A stretch of 64,000 nt of DNA, taken from positions 60,689-124,688 of the forward strand of contig JAZLAW010000002.1 in assembly GCA_045613385.1 (NCBI GenBank). The letters run 5' to 3'. The first letter of the stretch is position 1, and the number at the start of each line of letters is the position of its first letter. The position numbers and the translations under genes were made by a program. Under the pieces are notes generated by a model that saw nothing but the letters and a program-made list of their open reading frames with translations, ran no database searches and was not told the DNA's origin. Below are positions 34,313 to 43,893 of this stretch, one piece after another. The stretch is from SIG565 sp045613385 (lineage in GTDB: Bacteria; Bacillota; Clostridia; Oscillospirales; Acutalibacteraceae).

Positions 34313-36739
34313 CTATATCAAAACTTCGGGATTAATATCAATCATAACCGAAGCATCTTTAATCATCTTAAAATCAACACTGCGGCGCAAAAGTTCGCGT
34401 AAACGCTTGTTGTTCTTACATTTAATCAAAATCCTGTAGCGGTATTTATTATTAATTTTTGCCACTGTTGCGGCGGTGGGACCCAAAACTATAAGCTTTA
34501 CGTCCGAAAAATCCCCGCTTACATTATTTTTTATATTTTCGAGTACCTTAAAGGCGGTGTCCTTTGCGATTTCCTGCGAAATTGATTGAGTATAAAGCAA
34601 TACCAAATCGCAGTACGGAGGGTAGATATGCGCCTTACGGCTCATAATTTCTTCTTCAAAAAACTGTTCATAATCCTGTGACTGTGCCAAAGGAATTATT
34701 GTACTATCCGGGTCCTGAGTTTGTATAATTGCAGTACCTGCCGCCTGTCCGCGACCAGCCCGACCGATAACCTGAGTAAGAAGTGAAAAGGTTCTTTCGG
34801 CGCTGCGATAGTCTTCACTATTCATTGTTTTTTCTGCGCCAAGCACTCCTACCACCGTTACATTAGGAAAATCTAACCCCTTAGCAACCATCTGTGTACC
34901 AAGCATTATATCATACTTGCCTCCCGCAAAATCATTGAGATACTGTCCATATGAATTTTGCGCAGAAGTAGTATCGGCATCCATTCTCAAAACATTGGCA
35001 TCGGGAAAAAGCATTTTTAGTTCTTCTTCCACTTTTTGTGTGCCTATGCCTGAGAATTTTATATGTTGCTCACCGCACTCGGGACATACCGAAAATATAT
35101 TTTCAGAATAGCCACAACAGTGACACATAAGGCGTTTATTTGCGGAATGATACGTAAGAGATATGCTACAGTTAGGGCAAGAAGCTACATACGAACAAGT
35201 CGGACAAGATATATAAGTGTTATGTCCGCGGCGATTAAGCAACACTATAGCCTGATTGCCGTTATTCAGAGCTGCGGAAATTTCATCATATAAAACACCG
35301 CTTACAGCACCTTTGTTGCCATTCGAAATTTCCGTACGCATATCAACAACCTGTGCTTCCGGTAATACTGCATTACCATACCTCTCGGTAAGACTGCAAA
35401 GAGTATATTTTCCACGTTTTGCGGCAGCGAAGGTTTCAACAGATGGCGTAGCAGATGCCATCAAGAACAAAGCATTATTGTATGCAGCGCGGAAACGAGC
35501 TACGTCACGTGCATGAAAACGCGGTGACTGTTCAGATTTATAGGTATGTTCCTGTTCTTCGTCCATAATAATGAGTCCGAGATTAGAAAACGGTGCAAAA
35601 ACAGCAGAACGTGTGCCTACAGCTATTTTCGCCTTGCCTTCCTTTACTCTGCGCCACTCATCCATTCTTTGTCCTAAAGACATAGCACTATGGAAAACCG
35701 CCACATCATCACCATACCGATTACTGAAAATAGCTACAGTCTGTGGTGTCAGAGAAATTTCGGGCACCATAATAATGACACCCCTACCCGATTTGATAAC
35801 TTCATCCGCGAGTTTTAAAAACACCTGTGTTTTGCCACTACCCGTAACCCCGTAAAGTAATGCCGTATTATTACTGTTGAGTTTTTCTTTGAGAGTACAA
35901 AAAGCATTATCTTGCTCTTTGGTCAGCACTATTTCTTTGGAAACTTCTCTTTCAAAAGTTTTCTCGGGTTTTCTGAAAATAGCGTGTTCATAAAATTCGG
36001 CGATACCTTTTTTGACAAGTGCATCAACAACAGAAATAGATACACCTGTAAAATACTGTAATTCTTTAACAGGAGTACCGCCTAAATCATTAAGAAGTTC
36101 AGCAATCTCTCTCTGGCGCTCGGTCAGCAGAGAAAAAGCATTATCGGGGATATTCTCCTTTAATTTTACAGATTTTAAAGTTGCGTTACCGATCTTTTGA
36201 GCCGCGCTTGTATCTTTTATAATAGCATTTTTCTTTGTTAATGAATTAAGCACTGAGGAATCTAAAAGGTCACATTCTTTATATATCTTTTCGGCCTTTA
36301 CTTCAGACGAAAAATTTTTTATAAATTCAAAAACCGATAATTCCTTGCCAAATAATTCACCATTAAACTCACCGTTTACAACATAACTGTCTATAAGTTT
36401 TATAGTCACTCCCGTAGGTAAAACGGTATTAACTGCATCAAAATATGTGCAAAACAGTGTTTCGTGCAACCATTCACACATTTTAAGCATCTCATCACTT
36501 AAAATCGGTGAATCATCAATAATTCGACGTATTTCCTTAAGTTCACCTGCGTTTTCACTTTTAGAAACTGACAAAATAAGTCCTTGCCTTTCGGAATTAC
36601 CCCTACCAAAAGGCACAATAACCCTACAACCCGCAACACAGCGTTCTTCTGCCCAAAGCGGCACAAGATAATCGTACGGTTTATCGAAACTATATGCAGT
36701 TTTCTCTAAAACGACACTTGCAATCAACCGTGAACTCAA
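34313..36739 (-). CDS. priA: Primosomal helicase PriA
   Basis: An 808-residue full-length PriA that restarts stalled replication forks. It has the N-terminal DNA-binding domain, helicase Walker A YGVTGSGKT, the DEEQEH box, cysteine-rich zinc repeats (CPTCSYVASCPNC, CHCCGY, CPECG), and motifs V and VI (GTQMVAKGLDFPNVTVVG in part, QVIGRAGRG). TTG at 36739 has GGGGG 7 bases upstream. In B. subtilis coaBC lies between rpoZ and priA; here it is absent. Confidence 0.96.
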   Translation of the reverse strand: MSSRLIASVVLEKTAYSFDKPYDYLVPLWAEERCVAGCRVIVPFGRGNSERQGLILSVSKSENAGELKEIRRIIDDSPILSDEMLKMCEWLHETLFCTYFDAVNTVLPTGVTIKLIDSYVVNGEFNGELFGKELSVFEFIKNFSSEVKAEKIYKECDLLDSSVLNSLTKKNAIIKDTSAAQKIGNATLKSVKLKENIPDNAFSLLTERQREIAELLNDLGGTPVKELQYFTGVSISVVDALVKKGIAEFYEHAIFRKPEKTFEREVSKEIVLTKEQDNAFCTLKEKLNSNNTALLYGVTGSGKTQVFLKLADEVIKSGRGVIIMVPEISLTPQTVAIFSNRYGDDVAVFHSAMSLGQRMDEWRRVKEGKAKIAVGTRSAVFAPFSNLGLIIMDEEQEHTYKSEQSPRFHARDVARFRAAYNNALFLMASATPSVETFAAAKRGKYTLCSLTERYGNAVLPEAQVVDMRTEISNGNKGAVSGVLYDEISAALNNGNQAIVLLNRRGHNTYISCPTCSYVASCPNCSISLTYHSANKRLMCHCCGYSENIFSVCPECGEQHIKFSGIGTQKVEEELKMLFPDANVLRMDADTTSAQNSYGQYLNDFAGGKYDIMLGTQMVAKGLDFPNVTVVGVLGAEKTMNSEDYRSAERTFSLLTQVIGRAGRGQAAGTAIIQTQDPDSTIIPLAQSQDYEQFFEEEIMSRKAHIYPPYCDLVLLYTQSISQEIAKDTAFKVLENIKNNVSGDFSDVKLIVLGPTAATVAKINNKYRYRILIKCKNNKRLRELLRRSVDFKMIKDASVMIDINPEVLI

Positions 36740-36756
36740 AGCACGACCCCCAAAAA

Positions 36757-36933
36757 TTAATCAATTTTTGATGCTATTTTTTCAATCGCGAGATTAACCG
36801 GTTTTTCTACAATAATCTCACCTTTTTCATTTGCATCGCACAAAATATTACGAGCCTCTTCTGCGATTTCTAAAACCAACTTATAGCGGTTATCATAATT
36901 TTCAATAAGTTTTCCAATAGATGGGTTTAACAT
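36757..36933 (-). CDS. rpoZ: RNA polymerase omega subunit
   Basis: A 58-residue protein starting MLNPSIGKLIENYDNRYKLV and continuing EIAEEARNIL, the conserved omega core. It helps assemble RNA polymerase by binding beta prime. It overlaps the end of gmk by seven bases and precedes priA, the usual Firmicutes position. It is shorter than many omega proteins but keeps the core helices. Confidence 0.93.
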   Translation of the reverse strand: MLNPSIGKLIENYDNRYKLVLEIAEEARNILCDANEKGEIIVEKPVNLAIEKIASKID

Positions 36934-37535
36934 TTTTCAAGCACCTCATTAATTATTTTTTTATTTCTCTCTGTCCGTAATCTTTCGCTTAAAATAACGG
37001 TCAGTAAGTCATCAATAGCTTCTTCTAATTTATCGTTGACAATTATGTAATCGTATTTAACTGCGCACTCAATTTCTCTGAGTGCTTCATTTAAGCGCTT
37101 TTCGACAATTTCCGGAGTATCGGTTCCCCTGCCGCTGAGCCTTTGTTTTAGCACTTCTAAAGAAGGCGGCATCACAAAAATGCTAACCGCTTCGGGCATT
37201 TTTTCCATAACCTGTGCCGCGCCGTTTACATCAATTTCAACTATCATATCGGTACCGTTTTCAAGACATTCTTCAACAGGTTGTCTCGGTGTACCGTAAT
37301 AATTTCCAACAAACACATTATGCTCTAAGAACATATCGTTGGCGAGTAGTTCTTCAAACTCATCCCTTGAAATAAAATGATATTTTTCGCCTTCAACTTC
37401 TCCTACACGCATAGGTCTTGTGATTGATGAAATCGAGAGTTTTATTTCGGGATGTTTTTTTAGTGCGCCTTGTAAAATTGAGTCTTTACCTGAGCCGGAT
37501 GGGCCCGAAAAAATAAACAGTTTGCCTTTACTCAT
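36927..37535 (-). CDS. gmk: Guanylate kinase
   Basis: A 202-residue kinase with the P-loop FSGPSGSGKDS, the GMP-binding segment SSITRPMRVGE, GEKYHFIS and the lid SGRGTDTPEIVEKRL. It phosphorylates GMP to GDP. ATG at 37535 has GAGGA upstream and overlaps the stop of remA by eight bases (translational coupling). Confidence 0.97.
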   Translation of the reverse strand: MSKGKLFIFSGPSGSGKDSILQGALKKHPEIKLSISSITRPMRVGEVEGEKYHFISRDEFEELLANDMFLEHNVFVGNYYGTPRQPVEECLENGTDMIVEIDVNGAAQVMEKMPEAVSIFVMPPSLEVLKQRLSGRGTDTPEIVEKRLNEALREIECAVKYDYIIVNDKLEEAIDDLLTVILSERLRTERNKKIINEVLEKC

Positions 37536-37797
37536 CACACTCATCCTCTGCTATATCAACATCTTCTTCGTTCAGTCTGTTTGCAACAGTCTCAGTCTGG
37601 AGATATGTGAGTATTATAAACTCACTATCGGTAAAAATTACCGCTCTTGTTCTTCTTCCATGTGTAGCATCTATAAGTGTGCCTTGCTCTTTAGCTTCCT
37701 GGACCATACGCTTTATAGGCGCAGACTCGGGACTTACAATAGCAATAACTCGGTTAGCAGAAACCATATTGCCAAAACCGATATTTATAAGTTTCAT
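37528..37797 (-). CDS. remA: RemA-family regulator (DUF370)
   Basis: An 89-residue protein of the RemA/YlzA family: LINIGFGNMVSANRVIAI, then SPESAPIKRMVQEAK and DATHGRRTRAVIFTDS. In B. subtilis RemA binds DNA upstream of biofilm matrix and osmoprotection genes. It keeps the yicC-remA-gmk order. Confidence 0.94.
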   Translation of the reverse strand: MKLINIGFGNMVSANRVIAIVSPESAPIKRMVQEAKEQGTLIDATHGRRTRAVIFTDSEFIILTYLQTETVANRLNEEDVDIAEDECDE

Positions 37798-37814
37798 AAA
37801 ATCTACTCCTTACC

Positions 37815-38693
37815 TTATTCTATGTTTTGAACCTGTTCTCTTATTTTTTCGATATCAGATTTTATGTCCACTACTCTCTGCAGAATATCAACATCCTGTG
37901 CCTTAGAGCCAATGGTGTTGGTCTCTCTATTCATCTCCTGAACGATAAAATCAAGTTTTCTGCCGATAGCTTCATCGCCTTCAAACAGTTTTCTTACCTG
38001 CTCGATATGACTGCGAAGTCTTACCGTTTCTTCATCAACAGCAACCTTATCCGCAAAAATTGCAGTTTCGGTAATAACGCGTTGCTCATCAAACTGTGCG
38101 CCTGACAATAATTCTTTGATTTTCTGTTCAAGTCGTTCACGATATTGTTTTACAGTTTCGGGAGAACGTTCTTCGATAAATGTGACCTTTTCGATAACCG
38201 AATCAATTTTGGAAAGTATATCGTTTTTAAGCCTTTCTCCTTCGTTTTCGCGCATTGCAATAAATGAGTCAACCGCGCCCACTAAAGCCGACATAACGGC
38301 TTTTGTAACGGTTTCTTCATCTGCCACCTGTCTCTTAACGGTAAATATGTCGTTATTTGAGCCGAGGCGTGATACAGTAATATCGTTTTTTATTTTGTGT
38401 TTCTTGGCAAGTTCCTTATACGCGATCATATATGCATTGGCTAAATCGTAATTGATTTCAATTACAGATGAAGTCTCACCGACATTATCAACCGATACAT
38501 AAACTTCTACCTTACCGCGAGAAATTCTGGACTGACAGTAACCTTTAATTTTTTCATCTAAAAAATTATAGTTGCGTGGCACTCTTGAAGAAAATTCAAA
38601 ATATCTATGATTAACCGATTTTATTTCAACAGTAACTTCAAGATTTTGTTCAGTAATCTCGTGTCGGCCAAAACCGGTCATACTCCTAACCAT
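37815..38693 (-). CDS. yicC: YicC-family endoribonuclease
   Basis: A 292-residue full-length protein with the diagnostic N-terminus MVRSMTGFGR and VEIKSVNHRYFE, and a C-terminal EMNRETNTIGSKAQD segment with candidate metal-binding residues. YicC proteins are endoribonucleases or RNase adaptors. AGGGGGG lies before the ATG. It opens the conserved cluster that runs leftward to spoVM. Confidence 0.96.
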   Translation of the reverse strand: MVRSMTGFGRHEITEQNLEVTVEIKSVNHRYFEFSSRVPRNYNFLDEKIKGYCQSRISRGKVEVYVSVDNVGETSSVIEINYDLANAYMIAYKELAKKHKIKNDITVSRLGSNNDIFTVKRQVADEETVTKAVMSALVGAVDSFIAMRENEGERLKNDILSKIDSVIEKVTFIEERSPETVKQYRERLEQKIKELLSGAQFDEQRVITETAIFADKVAVDEETVRLRSHIEQVRKLFEGDEAIGRKLDFIVQEMNRETNTIGSKAQDVDILQRVVDIKSDIEKIREQVQNIE

Positions 38694-38821
38694 TATAAGC
38701 CCCCCTAAATATATATAATTATTCCATAATAATTCATTTTATTTTACCAAAAACGACATATAAAAGTCAACCTTTAGAGCAATCTTGTAACTATTTTTAA
38801 CATTTTAATTTTAAAAACTTC

Positions 38822-38850
38822 TTGACAAAGCGGATACTATAAATTATAAT
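38822..38850 (+). promoter_or_regulatory. Promoter of tRNA-Thr
   Basis: A perfect consensus: TTGACA, 17 bases, TATAAT, 16 bases before the tRNA 5' end. Confidence 0.92.
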
Positions 38851-38866
38851 AATGCTTGTTGTAAAT

Positions 38867-38942
<76 letters not shown>

Positions 38943-38980
38943 AAACCCCGACTGTATTTGCAGTCGGGGTTTTTGTTTTT
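38943..38980 (+). terminator. Terminator of tRNA-Thr
   Basis: AACCCCGACTG/CAGTCGGGGTT stem followed by a T run. Confidence 0.93.
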
Positions 38981-38994
38981 ATACTTTTTATTCC

Positions 38995-39023
38995 TTGACC
39001 TGGTTTAAAAAATACTATATAAT
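38995..39023 (+). promoter_or_regulatory. Promoter of the tyrosine phosphatase gene
   Basis: TTGACC, 17 bases, TATAAT, 29 bases before the ATG at 39053. Confidence 0.8.
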
Positions 39024-39052
39024 TTTTATATAAAACTTTTCAGAGGTGTAGT

Positions 39053-40084
39053 ATGGAAATAAGACTTTTAAGCCCTGTTAACAATTCCGTGGTCAATATT
39101 TTGCCGCCGATGCAGTCCGAGACTTTAGCATCTCTTCCCAAAAGCGAAGCGAATATCAACGATGAAATTAATTGGCGCAATCTTATCACCGAACAAAATG
39201 ATAATTCCGCCCCTGCCTATATTAATTTCTGTTGGGGTCTTTCAGGAAGTCTGCAGGAATTGAGAAAAATAAATCTTTATATTTCCAAGGATGAAAAATT
39301 CACAGACTCTGCTAAATATTCCATTATTCCCGGCCGTGCTTTTATTTCCATAACAAATTTCTGCCGTAATACGCAATATTTTTGGAAGATGGAGGCTCTC
39401 GGAGACAGTACTACCCTTTTTGAAACCGAACCTTTCAGCTTTACTACAAGTAATAGTTTGCCGCAATGGTTCACTTCTTTAGGTGTTACAAACCTTCGTG
39501 ACATTGGCGGTTGGTCTGCAAAGGACGGCAAGAATATAAAAGAAAATATGATTTTCAGAGGCTCAGAGCCCGATTTTGAAAGAGAAAATATTGACACTTC
39601 TTATTTTTTCAAAAACGAGTTAAACATCGAAACCGAAATTGATTTGAGATTAACCCACGAATTTGATGCATCTTATAAAGGCATCACTTCCGTCAACTAC
39701 CATCAAATACCTGTTATTTATTACGAAAAAATAGCTTCTGATGAACAGAAGCCATTTTATAAAAAATTATTCAAATTGTTTAGTGATGAGAAAATTTATC
39801 CGATTTATCTGCACTGCGTAGCGGGGGCAGACAGAACAGGTACGGTAGTTGCTTTATTAAAGGCCCTGCTCGGAGTTTCGGAAGATGATATTGCTACCGA
39901 TTATGAATTAACTTCACTAAGTGTTTACGGAACACGCTCACGATATCATCAATCATACATTTCTTTTATAGAATATCTGAAAACATTCGATGATAATTTA
40001 ACATATGCCGCAGAAAAATATCTGTTAGACTGCGGAATTACCCAAACAGAAATTGAAAAAATAAGAGAAATCTTATTAGTATGA
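39053..40084 (+). CDS. Tyrosine/dual-specificity-type protein phosphatase
   Basis: The 343-residue protein has an N-terminal beta-rich region of about 130 residues that looks like a fibronectin-type domain (NFCWGLSGSLQEL). A cysteine-phosphatase domain of the Y_phosphatase3 type follows: TNLRDIGGWSAKDGK and the active-site loop HCVAGADRTGT (C-x5-R). Phosphotyrosine, phosphoserine or phosphoinositide substrates are possible. No signal peptide is visible. Its last nine bases overlap the convergent htrA gene. Confidence 0.88.
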   Translation: MEIRLLSPVNNSVVNILPPMQSETLASLPKSEANINDEINWRNLITEQNDNSAPAYINFCWGLSGSLQELRKINLYISKDEKFTDSAKYSIIPGRAFISITNFCRNTQYFWKMEALGDSTTLFETEPFSFTTSNSLPQWFTSLGVTNLRDIGGWSAKDGKNIKENMIFRGSEPDFERENIDTSYFFKNELNIETEIDLRLTHEFDASYKGITSVNYHQIPVIYYEKIASDEQKPFYKKLFKLFSDEKIYPIYLHCVAGADRTGTVVALLKALLGVSEDDIATDYELTSLSVYGTRSRYHQSYISFIEYLKTFDDNLTYAAEKYLLDCGITQTEIEKIREILLV

Positions 40085-41296
40085 GTTGTTTGATCCTACC
40101 TTTACATCTGTATAGTAATATCTTCCACCACGATAGATTTTAACCCTGACTTCATCTCCCGGTTTAGAATTGGCAACTGCATCGTTAAGCACAGAATAAT
40201 CCGTGATTGCGACATCTCCAAAACTTATGATTATGTCACCGCTTCGAATTCCGCTTTTGGCTGCAGGTCCACCACTCATAACGCTCTTTACAACAGCGCC
40301 CACAGGATAATTCATACTCTGTAAAATCTGAGCGGTATATCTTTCGTTTATAGTAACACCGATATAGGGATTAGGTTCATATTCACGGGAAATTATTTTA
40401 TCGCACACTTCTACTACGGTATCAATAGGTATCGCAAATCCCATACCTTCATATTCTGTCGCAGAAATTTTTGAACTATTAACACCGACAAGTTGACCCT
40501 TAATGTTTACCAAAGCTCCACCTGAATTACCTGGATTTATTGCAGCATCTGTCTGTATAAGGTTGACACTGTCATCCAGTGAACTATCCGATATTACACG
40601 GTTAAGACCGCTGATAATTCCATATGTTACAGAGCCCATAAATTCAAGTCCACCCGGACTTCCTATTGCGGCAACAAACTGACCGACCTTTACCGAGTCG
40701 ATGTTACCGATTTCTATTGGGGTAAGATTGTTTGCATTTATCTTAATAACGGCTAAATCGTTGGTAATATTATATCCTACCACTACTGCCTGATACGGTT
40801 TTTCGTTATTTTCGGGTAAATACACTTCTATTTTCGATGAATCTGATAATACTGCATTTTCTATTACGTGGTAGTTGGTTATTATATATCCGTCTTTCGA
40901 GTATACTATACCGGAACCTGTACCTACAGATTCATCGCTACCGCCAAAAAAGTTAGTAGTAGCAATACTTGTGGTAATTCCAACAACACTCGGAGTCACC
41001 TTCTGTGCTACGGCTTCTATTACACTTTCCACCGTTTTATCAACGTTAATATTTGTGATATTTTGCTCAGTAACAGATCCATTAATATTTTCAGTTTGAC
41101 CTGAATTTTTCCTATTATAATTTATCATTACTCCCGCGGCTGTAGAAGCGCCAATAACTGCCGCAAGTAGCATACAAACAACAACGGTTACTATACTGTA
41201 GCCGTTTTTATTTTTCTTATTTTTCTTTTTCGGAGACTGAAATTCAGAAAATTCATCATTACCGAAAGTCTGATTGTTAAAATTATCGTAATACAT
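40076..41296 (-). CDS. htrA: HtrA/DegP-like serine protease
   Basis: A 406-residue membrane-anchored protease: an N-terminal cytoplasmic stretch, one membrane helix (VTVVVCMLLAAVIGASTA), a trypsin-like domain with catalytic His (TNYHVIE), Asp (NDLAVIKI) and Ser (NPGNSGGAL), and one C-terminal PDZ domain (SGIRSGDIIISFGD). It degrades misfolded proteins outside the membrane. AAGGTG precedes its ATG. It converges on the phosphatase gene with a nine-base overlap. Confidence 0.96.
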   Translation of the reverse strand: MYYDNFNNQTFGNDEFSEFQSPKKKNKKNKNGYSIVTVVVCMLLAAVIGASTAAGVMINYNRKNSGQTENINGSVTEQNITNINVDKTVESVIEAVAQKVTPSVVGITTSIATTNFFGGSDESVGTGSGIVYSKDGYIITNYHVIENAVLSDSSKIEVYLPENNEKPYQAVVVGYNITNDLAVIKINANNLTPIEIGNIDSVKVGQFVAAIGSPGGLEFMGSVTYGIISGLNRVISDSSLDDSVNLIQTDAAINPGNSGGALVNIKGQLVGVNSSKISATEYEGMGFAIPIDTVVEVCDKIISREYEPNPYIGVTINERYTAQILQSMNYPVGAVVKSVMSGGPAAKSGIRSGDIIISFGDVAITDYSVLNDAVANSKPGDEVRVKIYRGGRYYYTDVKVGSNNSY

Positions 41297-41371
41297 AAAA
41301 CACCTTCAATTAGTTTTTTATAATTCTATAATTAAAATATGAACAAAGAATTAAAAAAAACTACATAAATT

Positions 41372-42133
41372 TTAAAACTTTCTTCGCTTGATTTTTACAT
41401 ACGGCGCTACGTCGTTTGAAGAATTTTTATTTTTTATCTCGGTTACAAAAGTATATATTATATAACCTGCCACAACGGTAAACAAAGCTATTGCCAGAAA
41501 TACTATTACAGAAGTTATTATATCCCCAAAGTTTGTCCAACTGAATTTTGAGGTTGTTTCGATTTTGAAGTTGTTCATTATATTATTTTGAGTGGTATAT
41601 ACATAACCCTTTTCTGTTCCCGATGGGAAGGAAATATTTAAAGCATATATCTGACCGTTTTTTATAGTAAAATATTGACTGCCCGAAAACTCGCCGCCTT
41701 TATCACTCGACTGATACTCGGCTTTTATGAATTTTGAGCCGTTCCATATTTCAGCGCTATACTTAACATCGTTTACTATCTGCTCTGCAATATACTTTAC
41801 AGAATTGTCATCCAAGAGAGACATATCGCCTACATTCTCAGCAAAAGCACTTGTGAAAATTTTAAGCGAAACTTCACTGCCGTTGGATTTATCAACAGCA
41901 TACAGTACTATATTATTTGTCTCCAGATAATTTTTAAAACCGCTTTTGGTAAAATTTAGTTTTTTAAGAACATCTTTATTTTCACCGAGATTATCCGCGG
42001 TTAACACGGTATAATCCGGCTCTAAAGAAATACTGAAATTATTCTGCTTATCTGTTAGTGCCGCTGTTTTAAATGCGAAAAAACTAAACATTACTAAAAG
42101 CACCGCGCAAAACGAGAAAATCTTTTTCAACAT
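41372..42133 (-). CDS. Secreted, membrane-anchored protein of unknown function
   Basis: A 253-residue protein with a signal peptide (KKIFSFCAVLLVMFSFFAF), an extracellular domain of about 170 residues, a membrane helix near 205-225 (VIVFLAIALFTVVAGYIIY) and a short basic cytoplasmic tail. I recognise no catalytic motif. ATG at 42133 has GGGGA upstream. It lies just after folD in the lgt-folD run and may be cotranscribed. Confidence 0.72.
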   Translation of the reverse strand: MLKKIFSFCAVLLVMFSFFAFKTAALTDKQNNFSISLEPDYTVLTADNLGENKDVLKKLNFTKSGFKNYLETNNIVLYAVDKSNGSEVSLKIFTSAFAENVGDMSLLDDNSVKYIAEQIVNDVKYSAEIWNGSKFIKAEYQSSDKGGEFSGSQYFTIKNGQIYALNISFPSGTEKGYVYTTQNNIMNNFKIETTSKFSWTNFGDIITSVIVFLAIALFTVVAGYIIYTFVTEIKNKNSSNDVAPYVKIKRRKF

Positions 42134-42151
42134 CTTTTTCCCCAATCCATT

Positions 42152-42997
42152 TTATGACTGTTTTTTTGCTGCATAAAGTGTGTTTTGCATAAGCATTGCT
42201 ATTGTCATTGGTCCAACTCCGCCGGGAACAGGAGTAATCGCAGAAGCCATATCTTTAACCGATTCAAAATCAACGTCCCCGCAGAGTTTACCGTTTTCAT
42301 CCCTGTCCATTCCGACATCAATAACTACTGCACCAGGTTTTACCATATCGGCCGTTACGAATTTTGCCTTTCCTATAGCCACTACAAGTATATCTGCACG
42401 GCGGCAAACTTCTTTTAGTTCCTTTGTCCTTGAATGGCATACTGTAACCGTTCCGTTATTATGTAAAAGCAACATAGCCATCGGTTTACCCACAATATTT
42501 GACCTGCCGAGAACAACACATTCCTTGCCTTCAATATCAATATTTTCGTATTTAAGCATCTCAATTACACCTGCGGGTGTACAAGGCAGAAAATCATAAT
42601 CTCCAATCATTATCTTTCCTACATTTACAGGATGAAACGCATCTACATCCTTTTCGGGATTTATGCTATTGATTATAAGTTTTTCATCCAAATGTTTAGG
42701 CAAGGGCAACTGACAAAGTATACCGTTGACCGAGTTATCGTTATTTAACTTGTCAATTAGTTCTAACAACTGCTCATTGGTTGTATTTTCATCCAAAGAA
42801 TAGCGAAGTGAACGGATGCCGAGTTCTGCACAAGCTTTTTCTTTATTTGCAACATAAACTTGAGAAGCCGAATCATTACCAACAATAATTACTGCAAGGC
42901 AGACTTCCTTGCCCTCATTTTTAAGTGATTCTACTTCGTTTTTAATTCTATTTTTAACAAAAGCCGAAATTTCTTTACCATTAATTATCTTCGCCAT
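42152..42997 (-). CDS. folD: Methylene-THF dehydrogenase/cyclohydrolase FolD
   Basis: A 281-residue bifunctional enzyme of one-carbon metabolism. It has the VGNDSASQVYVANKEKAC segment with the catalytic lysine, LPLPKHLDE, CTPAGVIEML, the NADP-binding VLGRSNIVGKP and the C-terminal ITPVPGGVGPMTIAML. It overlaps the end of lgt by 17 bases in another frame. Confidence 0.97.
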   Translation of the reverse strand: MAKIINGKEISAFVKNRIKNEVESLKNEGKEVCLAVIIVGNDSASQVYVANKEKACAELGIRSLRYSLDENTTNEQLLELIDKLNNDNSVNGILCQLPLPKHLDEKLIINSINPEKDVDAFHPVNVGKIMIGDYDFLPCTPAGVIEMLKYENIDIEGKECVVLGRSNIVGKPMAMLLLHNNGTVTVCHSRTKELKEVCRRADILVVAIGKAKFVTADMVKPGAVVIDVGMDRDENGKLCGDVDFESVKDMASAITPVPGGVGPMTIAMLMQNTLYAAKKQS

Positions 42998-43880
42998 CTG
43001 TAATCATTTCCCCTTTTATATCGGTTTCATCGTTATTTTCTTCAAACATTGGTATGTACTGCGCGGTATCTTGTTTATTTTTCTTAATTACACAAACAAA
43101 GATAATCGCACACACTATACAAAGGGCAAAAGAAAGTAGTGATGAAACCCTTAAATTTCCTATAGTAAGTACATAAATATCCGGTCGTAAAAGTTCTAAA
43201 AATCCCCTGCCAAAACCGTACCACATACCGTAAAGCAAGGTATTCTGACCTTTAAATATACGTTTTTTTGCGAAATGAGATATAACAAAAAATCCCAATA
43301 AACACCACACAAACTCATAGAAGAAAAGCGGATGCACAAGCCCTGTTCCAACTTCACTGACAGTGCGGTTGCTCATCATTCCCCACCAATTACTACCTGT
43401 AAAAGTGCCGTAAACTTCCTGATTACAGAAATTTCCCCAACGACCTATACCTTGCGCTAAGAGAAAGCAAATTGCGGCTAAATCGAACATATCAAGTACA
43501 TTAACTTTGCGTATTTTACACATTAAGAAGCCACAAGAAAATGCACCTATAACGCCGCCGTAAATTGCGAGGCCGGAAAAACCGCCGCCATCAAAACCAA
43601 AAAAGTCCGAAATTCCGTTTAGCTTTTCCCCATCGAATATAACATAATAAAGCCTTGCACAAAGAATTGCCACCGGTGTAGTAACTAAAGCAACATCCAA
43701 CATTTTATCTGTATTTATTTCATAAAGTTTTGCCTTTCTCATAGCATAAACAATAGCGCAAAGGAAGGCAAAGGCAATTATAATTCCGTACCAATAAACA
43801 TCCCAACCGTTACCCACAGGTATCGTGAAAGCAACAGGATTAATATCAAAAGGTATCCCGAAAATAACACCGCTATACAT
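42981..43880 (-). CDS. lgt: Prolipoprotein diacylglyceryl transferase
   Basis: A 299-residue, seven-helix membrane enzyme with the Lgt signature GIGRWGNFCNQEVYG, HPLFFYE and YGFGRGFLELLRPD. It transfers diacylglycerol from phosphatidylglycerol to the lipobox cysteine of lipoproteins, such as those at 6376 and 58790. ATG at 43880 is preceded by AAAGGAG; the longer frame overlaps the peptidase gene. Confidence 0.96.
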   Translation of the reverse strand: MYSGVIFGIPFDINPVAFTIPVGNGWDVYWYGIIIAFAFLCAIVYAMRKAKLYEINTDKMLDVALVTTPVAILCARLYYVIFDGEKLNGISDFFGFDGGGFSGLAIYGGVIGAFSCGFLMCKIRKVNVLDMFDLAAICFLLAQGIGRWGNFCNQEVYGTFTGSNWWGMMSNRTVSEVGTGLVHPLFFYEFVWCLLGFFVISHFAKKRIFKGQNTLLYGMWYGFGRGFLELLRPDIYVLTIGNLRVSSLLSFALCIVCAIIFVCVIKKNKQDTAQYIPMFEENNDETDIKGEMITDGEDN

Positions 43881-43893
43881 TACATTTCTCCTT

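Noticed and set aside
38694..38821. Possible leader element upstream of yicC and before tRNA-Thr
   Set aside because: Only AT-rich sequence and no stable paired structure or ORF could be seen.
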